Assembly (NCBI GenBank): GCA_910589035.1
Contig: CAJUSI010000042.1
Location: 1 to 64,000 of the forward strand
From: an uncultured Acetatifactor sp.
GTDB lineage: Bacteria > Bacillota > Clostridia > Lachnospirales > Lachnospiraceae
Reading direction: 5' to 3'
Length of the DNA stretch: 64,000 nt
Shown piece after piece: positions 42,551-51,567 of the stretch (its first letter is position 1; each line of letters starts with the position of its first letter). Made by a program: the position numbers and the translations under genes. Under the pieces are notes generated by a model, which searched no databases, was not told the origin of the DNA, and saw nothing but the letters and a program-made list of their open reading frames with translations.

Positions 42551-44029
42551 TCAAGATATGCTTGAGTCGCGGAACTCAACCGCTCCTTGAGAGGATTTCC
42601 CTCCCTCCTGCAGCGCCCCCGGCAGGCGTCTGCGGATCAGCCGGTTCTTCAGGTTCTTCCAGTCAAAGGGAACCAAAGGATAGATATAGCTCTTGTGGGA
42701 CACCGTCCTGTTACAGCAAATGGACAGCAGCGCTATCAGGTTCCCGCCGATATATCCCCAGAGTCCGAACCACTGGGTCAGAAGCAGGGTGATGATCCGC
42801 AGAAATTTCAGCGCATATCCCAGCTCATAATTGGATTGGGTATAATTTGCGATGGCCACAAACGCCATGTAGAGCATAACCTCTGAGCTGAACCATCCGC
42901 TGTTCACCGAAAACTCTCCCAGCACCAGGGCCGCCATGACGCTCAATGGGGTGCTGAGCATGTTGGGGGTGTTGATTGCTGCCAGCTTCAGGCCGTCTAT
43001 GGCCAGCTCCAGAACCAGGAACTGCCAGATCAGCGGCAGATTCGGTTCCTCCTTCAGCATAATAAACGAGAAGCTCTCCGGTATCCACCGGCTGTTGTTG
43101 ATCAGCAGCAGAAAGGTAGGCGTCACGAGATAGGTCAGCAGGGTGATCAGGAATCTGGTAATCCGCAGATAGGTGCCCGTAACGGGCGGAAAATAATAAT
43201 CGTCCGCCTCCTCCACCACATCGAAGATCGTGGCAGGCAGTATCATGGCAGAGGGGGAATTATCCACCAGAATCACAATATTACCCTCCAGCACCTGGGC
43301 GGAGGCGGCATCCGGGCGCTCTGTGTATTTAAACTTCGGAAACGGATTGTACCATTTCCTCTGATACAGACATTCCGCCAGGGATTCCTGGTTCATGGTC
43401 AGGGAATCCACGTTGATATTCTGTATCTTTCTGCGGATTTCTTCCAGAAACTTCTCGTCCGCACGTCCCCTCATGTAGCACAGGACAACATCCGTGCGGG
43501 AACTCTTCCCGGCGTTCAGCATCTCCATACACAGATCCGTACTGCGGATCCTGCGGCGGACCAGTGCCGTATTGGATACAAGTGTCTCCACAAATCCGTC
43601 CTTGGAGCCCCGCAGGGTCTTGTCCTTCTCCGGTTCCTCCACACCTCTGGACGGATAGGTTCTGGAATCGATTAGCAGCGCCTTTTCATAGCCATCCAGT
43701 AACAGCACAAACATCCCTGACAGCAGGGACTGTATGACGGCATCGCATTTCTCCTCCACGTCCACCTCCACATAGGGGGTGAACTGCCTGGAAAGCCCGT
43801 CCATATCCTCCGGCATCTTATCGGAGGTAAGATCCATGAAATATTGTAAAAGCTTCTGCACCAGATCGTCCTTGCAGAATCCGTCTATCAGATACATACA
43901 GGCGTCTTTCCCGCCGATTTGAACGACCCGGTATATAATATCGAAATTCTTCTCCGCATCCAGTACTCCGTTAAAATATGCCATATCCTCCTGCAGAGTA
44001 CCTGTCACCTTCTTCTCTTCCATCATCAA
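42551..44029 (-). CDS. Spore germination protein, GerA/SpoVAF family
   Basis: A 492-residue A-subunit-type germination protein. The N-terminal half is soluble (GTLQEDMAYFNGVLDAEKNFDI) and includes the conserved RTYPSRGVEEPEKDKTLRG and VLCYMRGRAD segments. The C-terminal half has about five to six membrane helices, with FPPVTGTYLRITRF and the NTPNMLSTPLSV motif. Such proteins sit in the spore inner membrane and respond to germinants or assist SpoVA-type channels. No B or C subunit gene is adjacent, so it is an orphan. AAGGAG precedes ATGATGATG. Confidence 0.92.
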   Translation of the reverse strand: MMMEEKKVTGTLQEDMAYFNGVLDAEKNFDIIYRVVQIGGKDACMYLIDGFCKDDLVQKLLQYFMDLTSDKMPEDMDGLSRQFTPYVEVDVEEKCDAVIQSLLSGMFVLLLDGYEKALLIDSRTYPSRGVEEPEKDKTLRGSKDGFVETLVSNTALVRRRIRSTDLCMEMLNAGKSSRTDVVLCYMRGRADEKFLEEIRRKIQNINVDSLTMNQESLAECLYQRKWYNPFPKFKYTERPDAASAQVLEGNIVILVDNSPSAMILPATIFDVVEEADDYYFPPVTGTYLRITRFLITLLTYLVTPTFLLLINNSRWIPESFSFIMLKEEPNLPLIWQFLVLELAIDGLKLAAINTPNMLSTPLSVMAALVLGEFSVNSGWFSSEVMLYMAFVAIANYTQSNYELGYALKFLRIITLLLTQWFGLWGYIGGNLIALLSICCNRTVSHKSYIYPLVPFDWKNLKNRLIRRRLPGALQEGGKSSQGAVEFRDSSIS

Positions 44030-44164
44030 AAATAAACTCCTTCTTCAGCCATGACTTGCATATACTCACGCTTATCATAGCCCTAAAAAGGAGTTTTTAT
44101 GCCTGCAAAAAGCTTTTGAGAGGCTGTCGGGAAATGACTGTCCTCCGAACCATTTAACCCGGCA

Positions 44165-44680
44165 TTACTGCCCGGTGGTGCTTCCAAGCCCTCCGTTGCG
44201 AACACCGTCCGCCTCATCATCCACCGTAATTCCGTACTCAATAAAGATTCCCTGTGCAAAGCCCGTACCCCGGGCCACCTCAACAGTCCTGTCTTCGTTG
44301 GTATCGTTAGTCATTTTGATAAAAATATGGCCCTGGTTATCGGAATTATAATAATCGCTGTCAATGATTCCCACTGTATTGTTCATCTGCAGACGGTACT
44401 TAAAGCCCAGCCCGCTCCTGGGGTACAGCTTCAGCACCCAGTCCTCGTCTATCCTTGCACGGATTCCCGTAGGAATCTTAACGGTTTCCCCCGGTGCAAG
44501 TCTGAAAGCAAACGGCGCGAAGAAATCATATCCTGCACTGCCCCTGGTGGCGCGCCTGGGAAGCCGAATCCCCTCATAAATATCCCTGATTTCCGCATCG
44601 GAATACTCCGGAAAATCCCCCTGTACGGCACCTGCGAAATTCTCATAGCTTACCTTGAAAAACTGTGCTACTCTCTTCAT
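44165..44680 (-). CDS. dut: dUTP diphosphatase (trimeric)
   Basis: A 171-residue protein with the five dUTPase motifs: RGSAGYDFFAP, YPRSGLGFKYRL, GIIDSDYYN, RGTGFAQGIF and the C-terminal arm RNGGLGSTTGQ. It hydrolyses dUTP to dUMP, protecting DNA from uracil. An N-terminal extension of about 40 residues precedes motif I. The ATG at 44680 has AAAGG upstream; the longer frame to 44815 is rejected. It follows nrdG by about 120 bp, so three dNTP-pool genes (nrdD, nrdG, dut) are adjacent on one strand. Confidence 0.93.
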   Translation of the reverse strand: MKRVAQFFKVSYENFAGAVQGDFPEYSDAEIRDIYEGIRLPRRATRGSAGYDFFAPFAFRLAPGETVKIPTGIRARIDEDWVLKLYPRSGLGFKYRLQMNNTVGIIDSDYYNSDNQGHIFIKMTNDTNEDRTVEVARGTGFAQGIFIEYGITVDDEADGVRNGGLGSTTGQ

Positions 44681-44798
44681 GGTTTTTCCTTTCCCCGGCC
44701 GCTCCCTTTCCCTGCATCCCTTCCAGACACCTTCTGCCTTTTGCAAAATTATGCGGAGAGCAAAGGTACACATCCGGCAGAGCTGTCGGCTGCCGTCC

Positions 44799-45359
44799 TC
44801 AGTCACAGCAGGCACATATATGATCCGGCTTCTCCGTCAATATATATTCCTGGCTGTAGTCCCCGCAATGCAGCAGAGGAACCGAAGGATCCTCCTGCCC
44901 AAGCGAGGCCTGCACATTTATCACCCTCTGATTGGCGCTGCCCTTCCAGAGAAGCCTGGTATCCTTTTCCTCATCACGGAATTCCCCATCCACCAGCACA
45001 TCCACATATTTCATCAAAGGATACTGAAGAATATCCTCCCATTTATCGCCTGTGTATAGCCAGATGGTCTTGTCCGGATATTTCTCCTTAATCTCTGCCA
45101 TCAGCGTCCTCACATCCATCCGATTGGCAGAGTGCAGGGGATCTCCTCCCGAAAAGGTGATGCCGGAGATATAACTCTTATCCAGCTGTTCAAAAATCTC
45201 CTCCTTCGCAGCCTGGTCAAAGAGCAATCCCCCGTCCGGATCCCAGGTAACGGGATTCTGGCAGCCTTTACAGCAATGTGCACAGCCTGCCACCCATAAA
45301 ACCACCCTCAGCCCGTCCCCGTTGAGCATATCGTCCGTCGTTATATTGTGATACCGCAT
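44799..45359 (-). CDS. nrdG: Anaerobic ribonucleotide reductase activase
   Basis: A 186-residue radical-SAM activase that installs the glycyl radical on NrdD. The 4Fe-4S cysteines are C26-x3-C30-x2-C33 (CAHCCKGC), followed by FSGGDPLHSANR for SAM binding. The ATG at 45359 starts the family N-terminus MRYHNITTDDMLNGDG and has GAGAGGAAAA upstream. It lies about 145 bp behind nrdD and should be transcribed with it. Confidence 0.95.
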   Translation of the reverse strand: MRYHNITTDDMLNGDGLRVVLWVAGCAHCCKGCQNPVTWDPDGGLLFDQAAKEEIFEQLDKSYISGITFSGGDPLHSANRMDVRTLMAEIKEKYPDKTIWLYTGDKWEDILQYPLMKYVDVLVDGEFRDEEKDTRLLWKGSANQRVINVQASLGQEDPSVPLLHCGDYSQEYILTEKPDHICACCD

Positions 45360-45505
45360 GTTCTGTTTTCCTCTCCCTGTTCCACGCCTTTGCCGCATCA
45401 TCTTCCTGCCCGCCTGCATCCGGGGATGGCGACGCACCCTTCCTGCTTCGCGCTCCTGCCGTCTCTTCTGCCGAAGGCCAATGTCCCCCGGCGGGACGGG
45501 CGGTG

Positions 45506-47695
45506 CTACATACTCTTTCGTTCCGCAATTTCCGCCATTTTCGCGTCATTCAGCCTGGTATCCCCGTGGACGCGTGAGTAGGAAAGATAGCCGTTCATTC
45601 TGTCGATTTTGGTCAGATTGCGGCTCCCGCATTTGGGACACACATCCATCTCCAGCTCCTGATGCCCGCAGTCGTCACAATACGCCAGGGAGAGATTGAC
45701 TCCCTCGTAAAAGCCCATATCCATGGCACGGTGAATCAGAGTCTTTACGGCCTCAATATTATAATCGATGGGATATTTCACATACTGGATCTTGCCGCCG
45801 TTGCTCAAATCCCAGAATCGATCCTCCAGATTCTGCTTCTGAATGGGCGTGATGTCCTCCGATACATGGCAATGGAAGCTGTTGCTCACATACTCCCTGT
45901 CCGACACTCCTTCCACAATCCCATATTTCTTGCGGAACTGCTTTACCTGCAGCCCGCAGAGATTCTCCGCCGGCGTACCGTAAATAGCATACAGATTGCC
46001 GTCCGCCTCCTTGAATTCGTTAATGCGCTTATTGATATACTCCAGAACCTCAAGGGCAAACTCTCCGTCCTCCACCAGGGATTTGCCGTTGTACAGCTCC
46101 TGCAGTTCATTCAGTGCGGTAATTCCGAAGCTGGCTGTGGCGGATTTCAGCAGAGGCTTAATCTTGTCCGTAAGCTTCAGATGTCCTCCCAGGAAACCTC
46201 CTGCGCAATAGGCCAGGGGATTTGTGGATGCGCGCATCTCCCCCAGATAGGCGTAGGTGCGGATATGCAGATGCCGGATGAGATTCAGATAATAGTCCAG
46301 CACCTCGTAGAAATCCCGGCTCTCCTTCCTCGCCTTCGCCAGAATCATGGGAAGGTGCAGGGATACGGCTCCGATATTAAAGCGTCCCACAAAGATCGGC
46401 TTGTCCTCCTCGTCCGCCGGATGCATTCCCCCGCTCTCATACCAGGGGGAGAGAAATGCGCGGCATCCCATGGGAGACACAATACGCCCGTACTGCTTGT
46501 ACATGCTGGCCACATACCCCTTTCCCGTAAGGCTCAGCCAGTCAGGATACATGGTCTTGGCGGAACACTGTACCCCTTCCTCGAATACATCCTCCAGCGG
46601 CTTTCCGGGTCCATGCAGATTCTCATCATACAGGAATACAATCTTCGGAAAAAGCACCGGTTTTTTATGCTCCTTTTTGCCCTGGCCGCCCCTGCGCACC
46701 CGAAGCATTGTCATGGTGGCAAGCTTTGCAAATCTGCCCGTTCCCGTACCCGCCGTCACTGTAATAAAGGGATAGTCTCCCCTGCTGCTTCCCACCGTAT
46801 TGAATTTATATTCCCATCCCTGGAAGCCCTGTTCAAACTCCCGTACTACATCCTCATAGGCTTCCGCCTCGGCAGCCGGCATCTCAATGCCCAGCCGTTC
46901 GTATTTCTCCAGATATCTCTGATATGACTTCTCCGCATAGGGCTCCAGTATCAGGTCCACGCTGGGAACCGTAAATCCGCCGTACTGCTGGCTGGCGGCA
47001 CTGAGCACAATATCCCCTATGACATCAAAGGCCACATCCAGGGATTTGGGCTCGTTATACCATACATTTCCCATCTCAAAGCCGCCGCTCAGCACATTCT
47101 GCACGTCAAACAGGCAGCAGTTCATGGTATCCCTTCTGGCGGACATATCATGCACATAGATATACCCGTCACGGCAGGCCTGAATCTCTTCCGTAGTCAT
47201 GAAAAATTTCTGATACAGCTCCTTGTTCAGCTGGTTGAAAACCAGGCTTCTCTTTGTGGCCACCAGCGCCGAATCCGTGTTGGCATTCTCCTTATCTCCA
47301 ATATACATAATGGACTGGCTCTTCTTATAGACATCGTCCAGCATCCGCACGAAATCCTGCTTATAATTGCGGTAATCCCGGTAGCTTTTGGCAACCACAG
47401 GCTTCACCTGCTCCAGTGCGCTCTCCACGATGTTATGCATGACGGGAATGGGCACTTCATCCATCCCCAGCTCATCCACCTTATCAATGACATACTGGCA
47501 GATCAGGCTTTCCTCCTCCACGGTAAATTTGGTCAGCGCCCTGTATGCACTCTTTGCAACTGCATTGATTACCTTCTGTACATTGAAGGTCTCCCTGCTT
47601 CCGTCCTTTTTGATTACGCACACTTCCTTCAGTGGTCTGTACCGATCTCCATAATTGATTTCTTCCTTCACTGTCTGCTCGAAATTACTGCCCAT
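45506..47695 (-). CDS. nrdD: Anaerobic ribonucleoside-triphosphate reductase
   Basis: A 729-residue class III reductase making dNTPs without oxygen. The N-terminal ATP-cone (about 20-110) gives allosteric control. The zinc site C673-x2-C676...C686-x2-C689 lies near the C-terminus, and the glycyl radical is Gly702 in RMNGYLSYS. AAGGGAATGAAGTGA precedes the ATG. Two NrdR boxes and a consensus promoter upstream indicate NrdR repression. Confidence 0.97.
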   Translation of the reverse strand: MGSNFEQTVKEEINYGDRYRPLKEVCVIKKDGSRETFNVQKVINAVAKSAYRALTKFTVEEESLICQYVIDKVDELGMDEVPIPVMHNIVESALEQVKPVVAKSYRDYRNYKQDFVRMLDDVYKKSQSIMYIGDKENANTDSALVATKRSLVFNQLNKELYQKFFMTTEEIQACRDGYIYVHDMSARRDTMNCCLFDVQNVLSGGFEMGNVWYNEPKSLDVAFDVIGDIVLSAASQQYGGFTVPSVDLILEPYAEKSYQRYLEKYERLGIEMPAAEAEAYEDVVREFEQGFQGWEYKFNTVGSSRGDYPFITVTAGTGTGRFAKLATMTMLRVRRGGQGKKEHKKPVLFPKIVFLYDENLHGPGKPLEDVFEEGVQCSAKTMYPDWLSLTGKGYVASMYKQYGRIVSPMGCRAFLSPWYESGGMHPADEEDKPIFVGRFNIGAVSLHLPMILAKARKESRDFYEVLDYYLNLIRHLHIRTYAYLGEMRASTNPLAYCAGGFLGGHLKLTDKIKPLLKSATASFGITALNELQELYNGKSLVEDGEFALEVLEYINKRINEFKEADGNLYAIYGTPAENLCGLQVKQFRKKYGIVEGVSDREYVSNSFHCHVSEDITPIQKQNLEDRFWDLSNGGKIQYVKYPIDYNIEAVKTLIHRAMDMGFYEGVNLSLAYCDDCGHQELEMDVCPKCGSRNLTKIDRMNGYLSYSRVHGDTRLNDAKMAEIAERKSM

Positions 47696-47717
47696 TCACT
47701 TCATTCCCTTCTTTTAT

Positions 47718-47763
47718 GCACAAAATATAGCATCCCATTCCTGCAATATACAAGATATTGTGT
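47718..47763 (-). promoter_or_regulatory. Pair of NrdR boxes before nrdD
   Basis: Two 16-bp NrdR-like sites occur: ATACAAGATATTGTGT (47748-47763) and GCACAAAATATAGCAT (47718-47733), centres 30 bp apart, as expected for tandem NrdR binding. They cover the transcription start region just downstream of the -10. Confidence 0.8.
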
Positions 47764-47775
47764 GCGGTAACTAAT

Positions 47776-47804
47776 AGTATAAGAAAGAAATCGGCGCTTG
47801 TCAA
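47776..47804 (-). promoter_or_regulatory. Sigma-A promoter of nrdD
   Basis: On the minus strand TTGACA (47799-47804) and TATACT (47776-47781) are 17 bp apart. Confidence 0.85.
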
Positions 47805-47830
47805 TGAAGTCCTGCCATAAAAAGTGCACA

Positions 47831-47858
47831 AAAAAGATATCCAAATTTCAGGATATCT
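47831..47858 (-). terminator. Terminator of the WYL regulator gene
   Basis: AGATATCC and GGATATCT form an 8-bp stem with an 8-base loop, followed on the minus strand by TTTTTTG, starting 3 bp after the WYL gene's stop. Confidence 0.85.
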
Positions 47859-47860
47859 CT

Positions 47861-48862
47861 CTATTGACATTGAAAATCCTGCAGAGAGACCGTAATCTCC
47901 TCCAGCCATTGCCTATATTGTTCCCTCACGGGCGCCGGACCTGCGATCACCGCCTCCCGTCCGATTCCTGCCAGCCAGCCAAAAAACTGTCCGCTGACCA
48001 TTACCTTTGTACGGATGCGGAATTCTCCCTCCGATATCTGCCGGATATCCGCCTCCCTGCCAAACCGATCCATTACCACACCGATAAGGCGGTTGGGAAA
48101 CTGCAGGATAACCACCTGCTCTTCCCCTCCGTACATACCGAAAATCCGGTTGGTATATGCCGCCAGATCCACCCTGGCAAACTGCTCCATCCCTTCCCTG
48201 GCATCCTTTTGCACTTCCGTCCTTCCCATCTTGTCCACACGGTAATGCTTCATGACCCTGTCGGCACTGTCATATGCCGCCAGATAGTAATTCTCATCCT
48301 GCCAGATCAAAGCCCAGGGACTTACCGTTTTGCTGCCGTTTGTCCTGGACGCCAGTTCCTTCTTCAGATTCCAGTCCATATACTGAAAGGAAATCTGCCT
48401 GTTCTCCTGAATTGCCCTGTGAATGGTATCGATATTGTAATAAATACTTTCATTTTCCGTTTTGATGCGCCCTGCCACATACACCTGACGCTGTAGCTTG
48501 CCGGCATCATGCTTACCTGCCAGACGCTCCAGCTTTTTAATAAGGCTTCGGGACTTTTTCGTGGTAATGAAACGGGAGGATTGTACCGCATCCACCAGAA
48601 GCTTTAACTCTGCAAGCTCAAATTCCCTTCCGGCCATATAATAGCCGCCGCCAAGCCTGCTGTGCACCTGCACAATATCATATCCGAACTCGCAGAGCTT
48701 CTCCATATCATCATAAATACTCTTTCGCTGGGAATGAATTCCGTTTGCCTCCAGATAAGTAATAATATCCTCCGTGCTGGCGGGATGATGCTCATCCGTA
48801 TTCTCCTCCAGAAGCTTGACGATATACAGCAATTTCAGCTTTTGCCCTGTGGATTTTGCCAC
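47861..48862 (-). CDS. HTH-WYL transcriptional regulator
   Basis: The 333-residue protein has an N-terminal winged helix (KLKLLYIVKLLEENTDEHHPASTEDIITYLEANGIHSQRKSIYDDMEKL), a WYL ligand-binding domain in the middle (about 135-230; SPWALIWQDENYYLAAYD), and a WCX-type C-terminal domain. WYL proteins often sense nucleic acid or nucleotide ligands and regulate DNA damage or defence genes. The GTG at 48862 has GGAGG upstream. It ends at a strong terminator right before the nrdD promoter; a role in nrd control is possible but unproven. Confidence 0.92.
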   Translation of the reverse strand: MAKSTGQKLKLLYIVKLLEENTDEHHPASTEDIITYLEANGIHSQRKSIYDDMEKLCEFGYDIVQVHSRLGGGYYMAGREFELAELKLLVDAVQSSRFITTKKSRSLIKKLERLAGKHDAGKLQRQVYVAGRIKTENESIYYNIDTIHRAIQENRQISFQYMDWNLKKELASRTNGSKTVSPWALIWQDENYYLAAYDSADRVMKHYRVDKMGRTEVQKDAREGMEQFARVDLAAYTNRIFGMYGGEEQVVILQFPNRLIGVVMDRFGREADIRQISEGEFRIRTKVMVSGQFFGWLAGIGREAVIAGPAPVREQYRQWLEEITVSLQDFQCQ

Positions 48863-49170
48863 TGCCCCGATCCTCCAAACTCCTGCCGCATTTCACCGGT
48901 TATCAACTCTTCCGCAGTCAAAGCCTTTCCCTGTCCCTCTTCTGTGCCGCTCCGGAAAATTCCAGTCGGACTTCTCCGGACAGACTCCTCCCGAAAAACA
49001 GGAACACATCCCACGGACGCCCGGTACTCCCGCCCAAGCGCCCCTGTAACCATTCCGTCCGCAGCTTCCGTAAACATTTCAGATGTCCCCTGAAATGTCC
49101 ATGCTCCCGCACTTCGCCAGGCTCCGACCCGCTTCCGGTGTCCATCGGGAACCTGTTCGCAGCGGCTGCT
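48863..49170. other. Intergenic region without a recognised gene
   Basis: Overlapping open frames exist on both strands because stops are rare here. None has a good ribosome site or a recognisable motif. The WYL gene's own promoter must lie here but is not evident. Confidence 0.35.
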
Positions 49171-49320
49171 CTACTTATTGCCCTCTTTCACGGCGGCACC
49201 CGCATTATCCTTTTTCCTGGCCATGGTAATTCCCAGCGCCGTAGCCACACCACCCACAGCAGCAATTACAAGAAAAACAACCATACGTGATAAAAATGCA
49301 TTGATAAAACTGACCAACAT
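49171..49320 (-). CDS. 49-residue single-pass membrane peptide
   Basis: The ATG at 49320 has AAGGGA upstream. The product reads MLVSFINAFLSRMVVFLVIAA at the N-terminus with one membrane helix (about 13-32), then RKKDNAGAAVKEGNK as a basic, flexible tail. Similar short anchored peptides are common in Lachnospiraceae, without assigned function. An in-frame start at 49368 lacks a good ribosome site. Confidence 0.5.
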   Translation of the reverse strand: MLVSFINAFLSRMVVFLVIAAVGGVATALGITMARKKDNAGAAVKEGNK

Positions 49321-49389
49321 AACCTGTCCCTTCTTACTCTTATAAATTTTATTCCCGCGGGCATACATTGCCCCTTAAGCAATGAATCC

Positions 49390-49427
49390 AAGTCAACGAA
49401 GTTGACTTTGTCAGCGGTGCTGACTTT
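49390..49427. repeat. Twin 3-base-loop hairpins
   Basis: AAGTCAAC-GAA-GTTGACTT (49390-49408) is followed almost directly by GTCAGC-GGT-GCTGAC (49410-49424). Both read the same way and end in TTT. They lie in a gene-free gap before the MutS-like gene's 3' end. Confidence 0.6.
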
Positions 49428-49554
49428 ATGTCATGCTTGCAGCGGGTTATATCATTGCCCGGTCATCAAACATATGTTTGGAAGTGTCCAATAAAACAAT
49501 GACTATTCCTTTATACCGGGGTTTCTCTAGTATACCAGATGTGATATACTCCCG

Positions 49555-51294
49555 TCAAGCCTTCCACACACCGGATGTCATAAAATACTCTGCCTGAGCC
49601 GAAGCCCTCTCTATCACCCCGCTGTCGTACCCCATCAGTTCCAGCAGCCTGATCGCATTTCTGGTAGTGGCCCTGCCCGTCTTCAGCTTATAGTTAAAGA
49701 ATACATCCCCGTCTCTGACATCCTCCTCAAAATGATAATTGTCAAAATAATCCTTCAAAAGCTCTGTCAGTTCAATGTCGTGGGTGGCCGCAAAGCATAA
49801 AATACCGGAGTGCCCCAGAGATTTCAATATCTGCGTGGATGCTGCAATGCGTTCCACCGTATTGGTACCCCTGAGCACCTCGTCCACAAAGCAGAGAATC
49901 GGCTCCCCTTCGGAGGCCGCATCCAGAATCCGTTTCAGCGCTTTGATTTCCACGATATAGTAGCTTTCACCCGAATTCAGATCATCTCTCAGCGCCATGG
50001 AGGAATACACCCGGAAGAACTGCGCTTTGTATGCACCGGCTGCGCAGGTATGGATGGTCTGTGCAAGGATGGCATTGATGGCCACCGTCTTCAGAAAGGT
50101 GGATTTACCGGAGGCATTGGAGCCGGTAAGCAGTACGCCCCTTTTTGCCGCAATCCCGTTTTTTACCGGTGCTTCCAGCAGGGGATGGTATCCCTCCCTG
50201 ATTTCAATCCGCTCCTCCGGGACAAATTCAGGAACACACCAGCCCCTTCCGCCGCAACCCTCCGCTTCCCCGCCCTCTCCTTCTTCGGTCCGCTCCGCGC
50301 TCCTTCCGGAAAGGGATTGTCTGAATTCCCATACGGCGATGCAGGTCTCCGCATATCCCATCACACTCACCAGTGCATCCACATCCTCGATATGCCCTCT
50401 CAAAATCTTCAGCATACTGTTAAACTTGAGCAGATCCACATGAAATACCATACGGATATAGTCCATAACCACAGCCAGGATATCTCCGGAGGCGTTGCCA
50501 CGGTAAGGCGACATGACCCAGTAGGAATTCCTTTTCATCCCGGCCAGTCCCTTCCGCGCCCTTCGCATCTCCTCCCATTCCCCGGCGCAGACAGGCACAT
50601 CGATCTTTCCCAGCTCCTCACAGGCCCGCATAAGCCTCATGATATAAGAAAAGCTGGTAATATAGGGATCTATCTCCCCCTTTTCCCTGAAATAAGTCAC
50701 GATATTATAAATCGTTAAGATCACAATTCCGACAATTCCTATGGGGAAATTTATCCACAGAAGTCCGATCAGGGGAAGAAACAGGAAATCCGCAAGAATG
50801 TTCTTTGTATTTGACCGCTCCCCCAGAATATCCAGATTATCCAGATAATTATACAGGGAGAATTTCCCTGTATATCCCAGTCGGCGGGCTGCAAGCTGTA
50901 CCTTCACCCTCACGTCCGGATTATCCCCGAAGAACCGCACCGCATCCTCCAGATGCTCCAGCTCCTCCCTGCTTTGCTTCAATGTTCTGAGAGTATAATA
51001 TAAATACTCCTCTCCCGATGCGGAGAGGGTATAATTCATCCGCTTAAACAGTTCATCCATCCCCAGGTCATTCCATGTAATATCATCCAGCTGTCCGGCC
51101 TTTAAATGCCTGTCGAAATAGCTGTCCATTCTGGCAAAGCGTTCCAGGGCATATTCCTTTTCGGCAAGCTTATCATAATTCTCATACAGGGTTTTAATAA
51201 AGTCCCTTTCTTCCCTCCTGGTACGTACGGCTTCCATTCCGAAGATAACCAGCACAAACACCGCCATGGCCAGCATAAAAAGCAAATATTCCAT
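49555..51294 (-). CDS. Membrane-anchored MutS-like ATPase
   Basis: A 579-residue protein whose C-terminal 200 residues form a MutS domain V ATPase: Walker A GSNASGKST (391-399), LNSGESYYIVEIKALK, Walker B CFVDEVLRGTN, and ATHDIELTELL. It lacks the mismatch-recognition domain. An N-terminal helix (about 2-20) and two helices near 165-200 suggest a membrane location. It belongs to the stand-alone MutS-like proteins of unknown function rather than MutS or MutS2. GAGGATG precedes the start. Confidence 0.88.
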   Translation of the reverse strand: MEYLLFMLAMAVFVLVIFGMEAVRTRREERDFIKTLYENYDKLAEKEYALERFARMDSYFDRHLKAGQLDDITWNDLGMDELFKRMNYTLSASGEEYLYYTLRTLKQSREELEHLEDAVRFFGDNPDVRVKVQLAARRLGYTGKFSLYNYLDNLDILGERSNTKNILADFLFLPLIGLLWINFPIGIVGIVILTIYNIVTYFREKGEIDPYITSFSYIMRLMRACEELGKIDVPVCAGEWEEMRRARKGLAGMKRNSYWVMSPYRGNASGDILAVVMDYIRMVFHVDLLKFNSMLKILRGHIEDVDALVSVMGYAETCIAVWEFRQSLSGRSAERTEEGEGGEAEGCGGRGWCVPEFVPEERIEIREGYHPLLEAPVKNGIAAKRGVLLTGSNASGKSTFLKTVAINAILAQTIHTCAAGAYKAQFFRVYSSMALRDDLNSGESYYIVEIKALKRILDAASEGEPILCFVDEVLRGTNTVERIAASTQILKSLGHSGILCFAATHDIELTELLKDYFDNYHFEEDVRDGDVFFNYKLKTGRATTRNAIRLLELMGYDSGVIERASAQAEYFMTSGVWKA

Positions 51295-51542
51295 CTTTGT
51301 ACATCCTCATAGTCAATTTGGTTACGATTTTCCAGTTCATTTCTGTTTTCATTGTTCACAGGATCGTCCGGTAACAGCATCTGCGCAAATGGCATGGCTG
51401 CAAATTCCGATACATCCGGACTATCTTGTGCAGCAGGACTATTTTCCGACAGCCTCCATGCCCGTCCGGCACCGGCCTTCTCCATAAAGTCAATATGGCG
51501 GCGGACAGCTTCGTCTCTGCCCGCCGCACCATAAAGCACTGG
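51295..51542. other. Intergenic region without a convincing gene
   Basis: A minus-strand open frame runs through this gap into the MutS-like gene in another frame. It has no ribosome site, so I do not call it. Confidence 0.35.
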
Positions 51543-51567
51543 AACAAAATCCTGCTCTTTTACAGGA
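51543..51567 (-). terminator. Probable terminator overlapping the NCS2 permease stop
   Basis: On the minus strand TCCTG and CAGGA pair around an 8-base loop containing the gene's TAA, followed by TTTTGTT. Confidence 0.4.

Noticed and set aside
48835..49077. 80-codon minus-strand frame before the WYL gene
   Set aside because: It overlaps the WYL start, shows no family features and has no good ribosome site.
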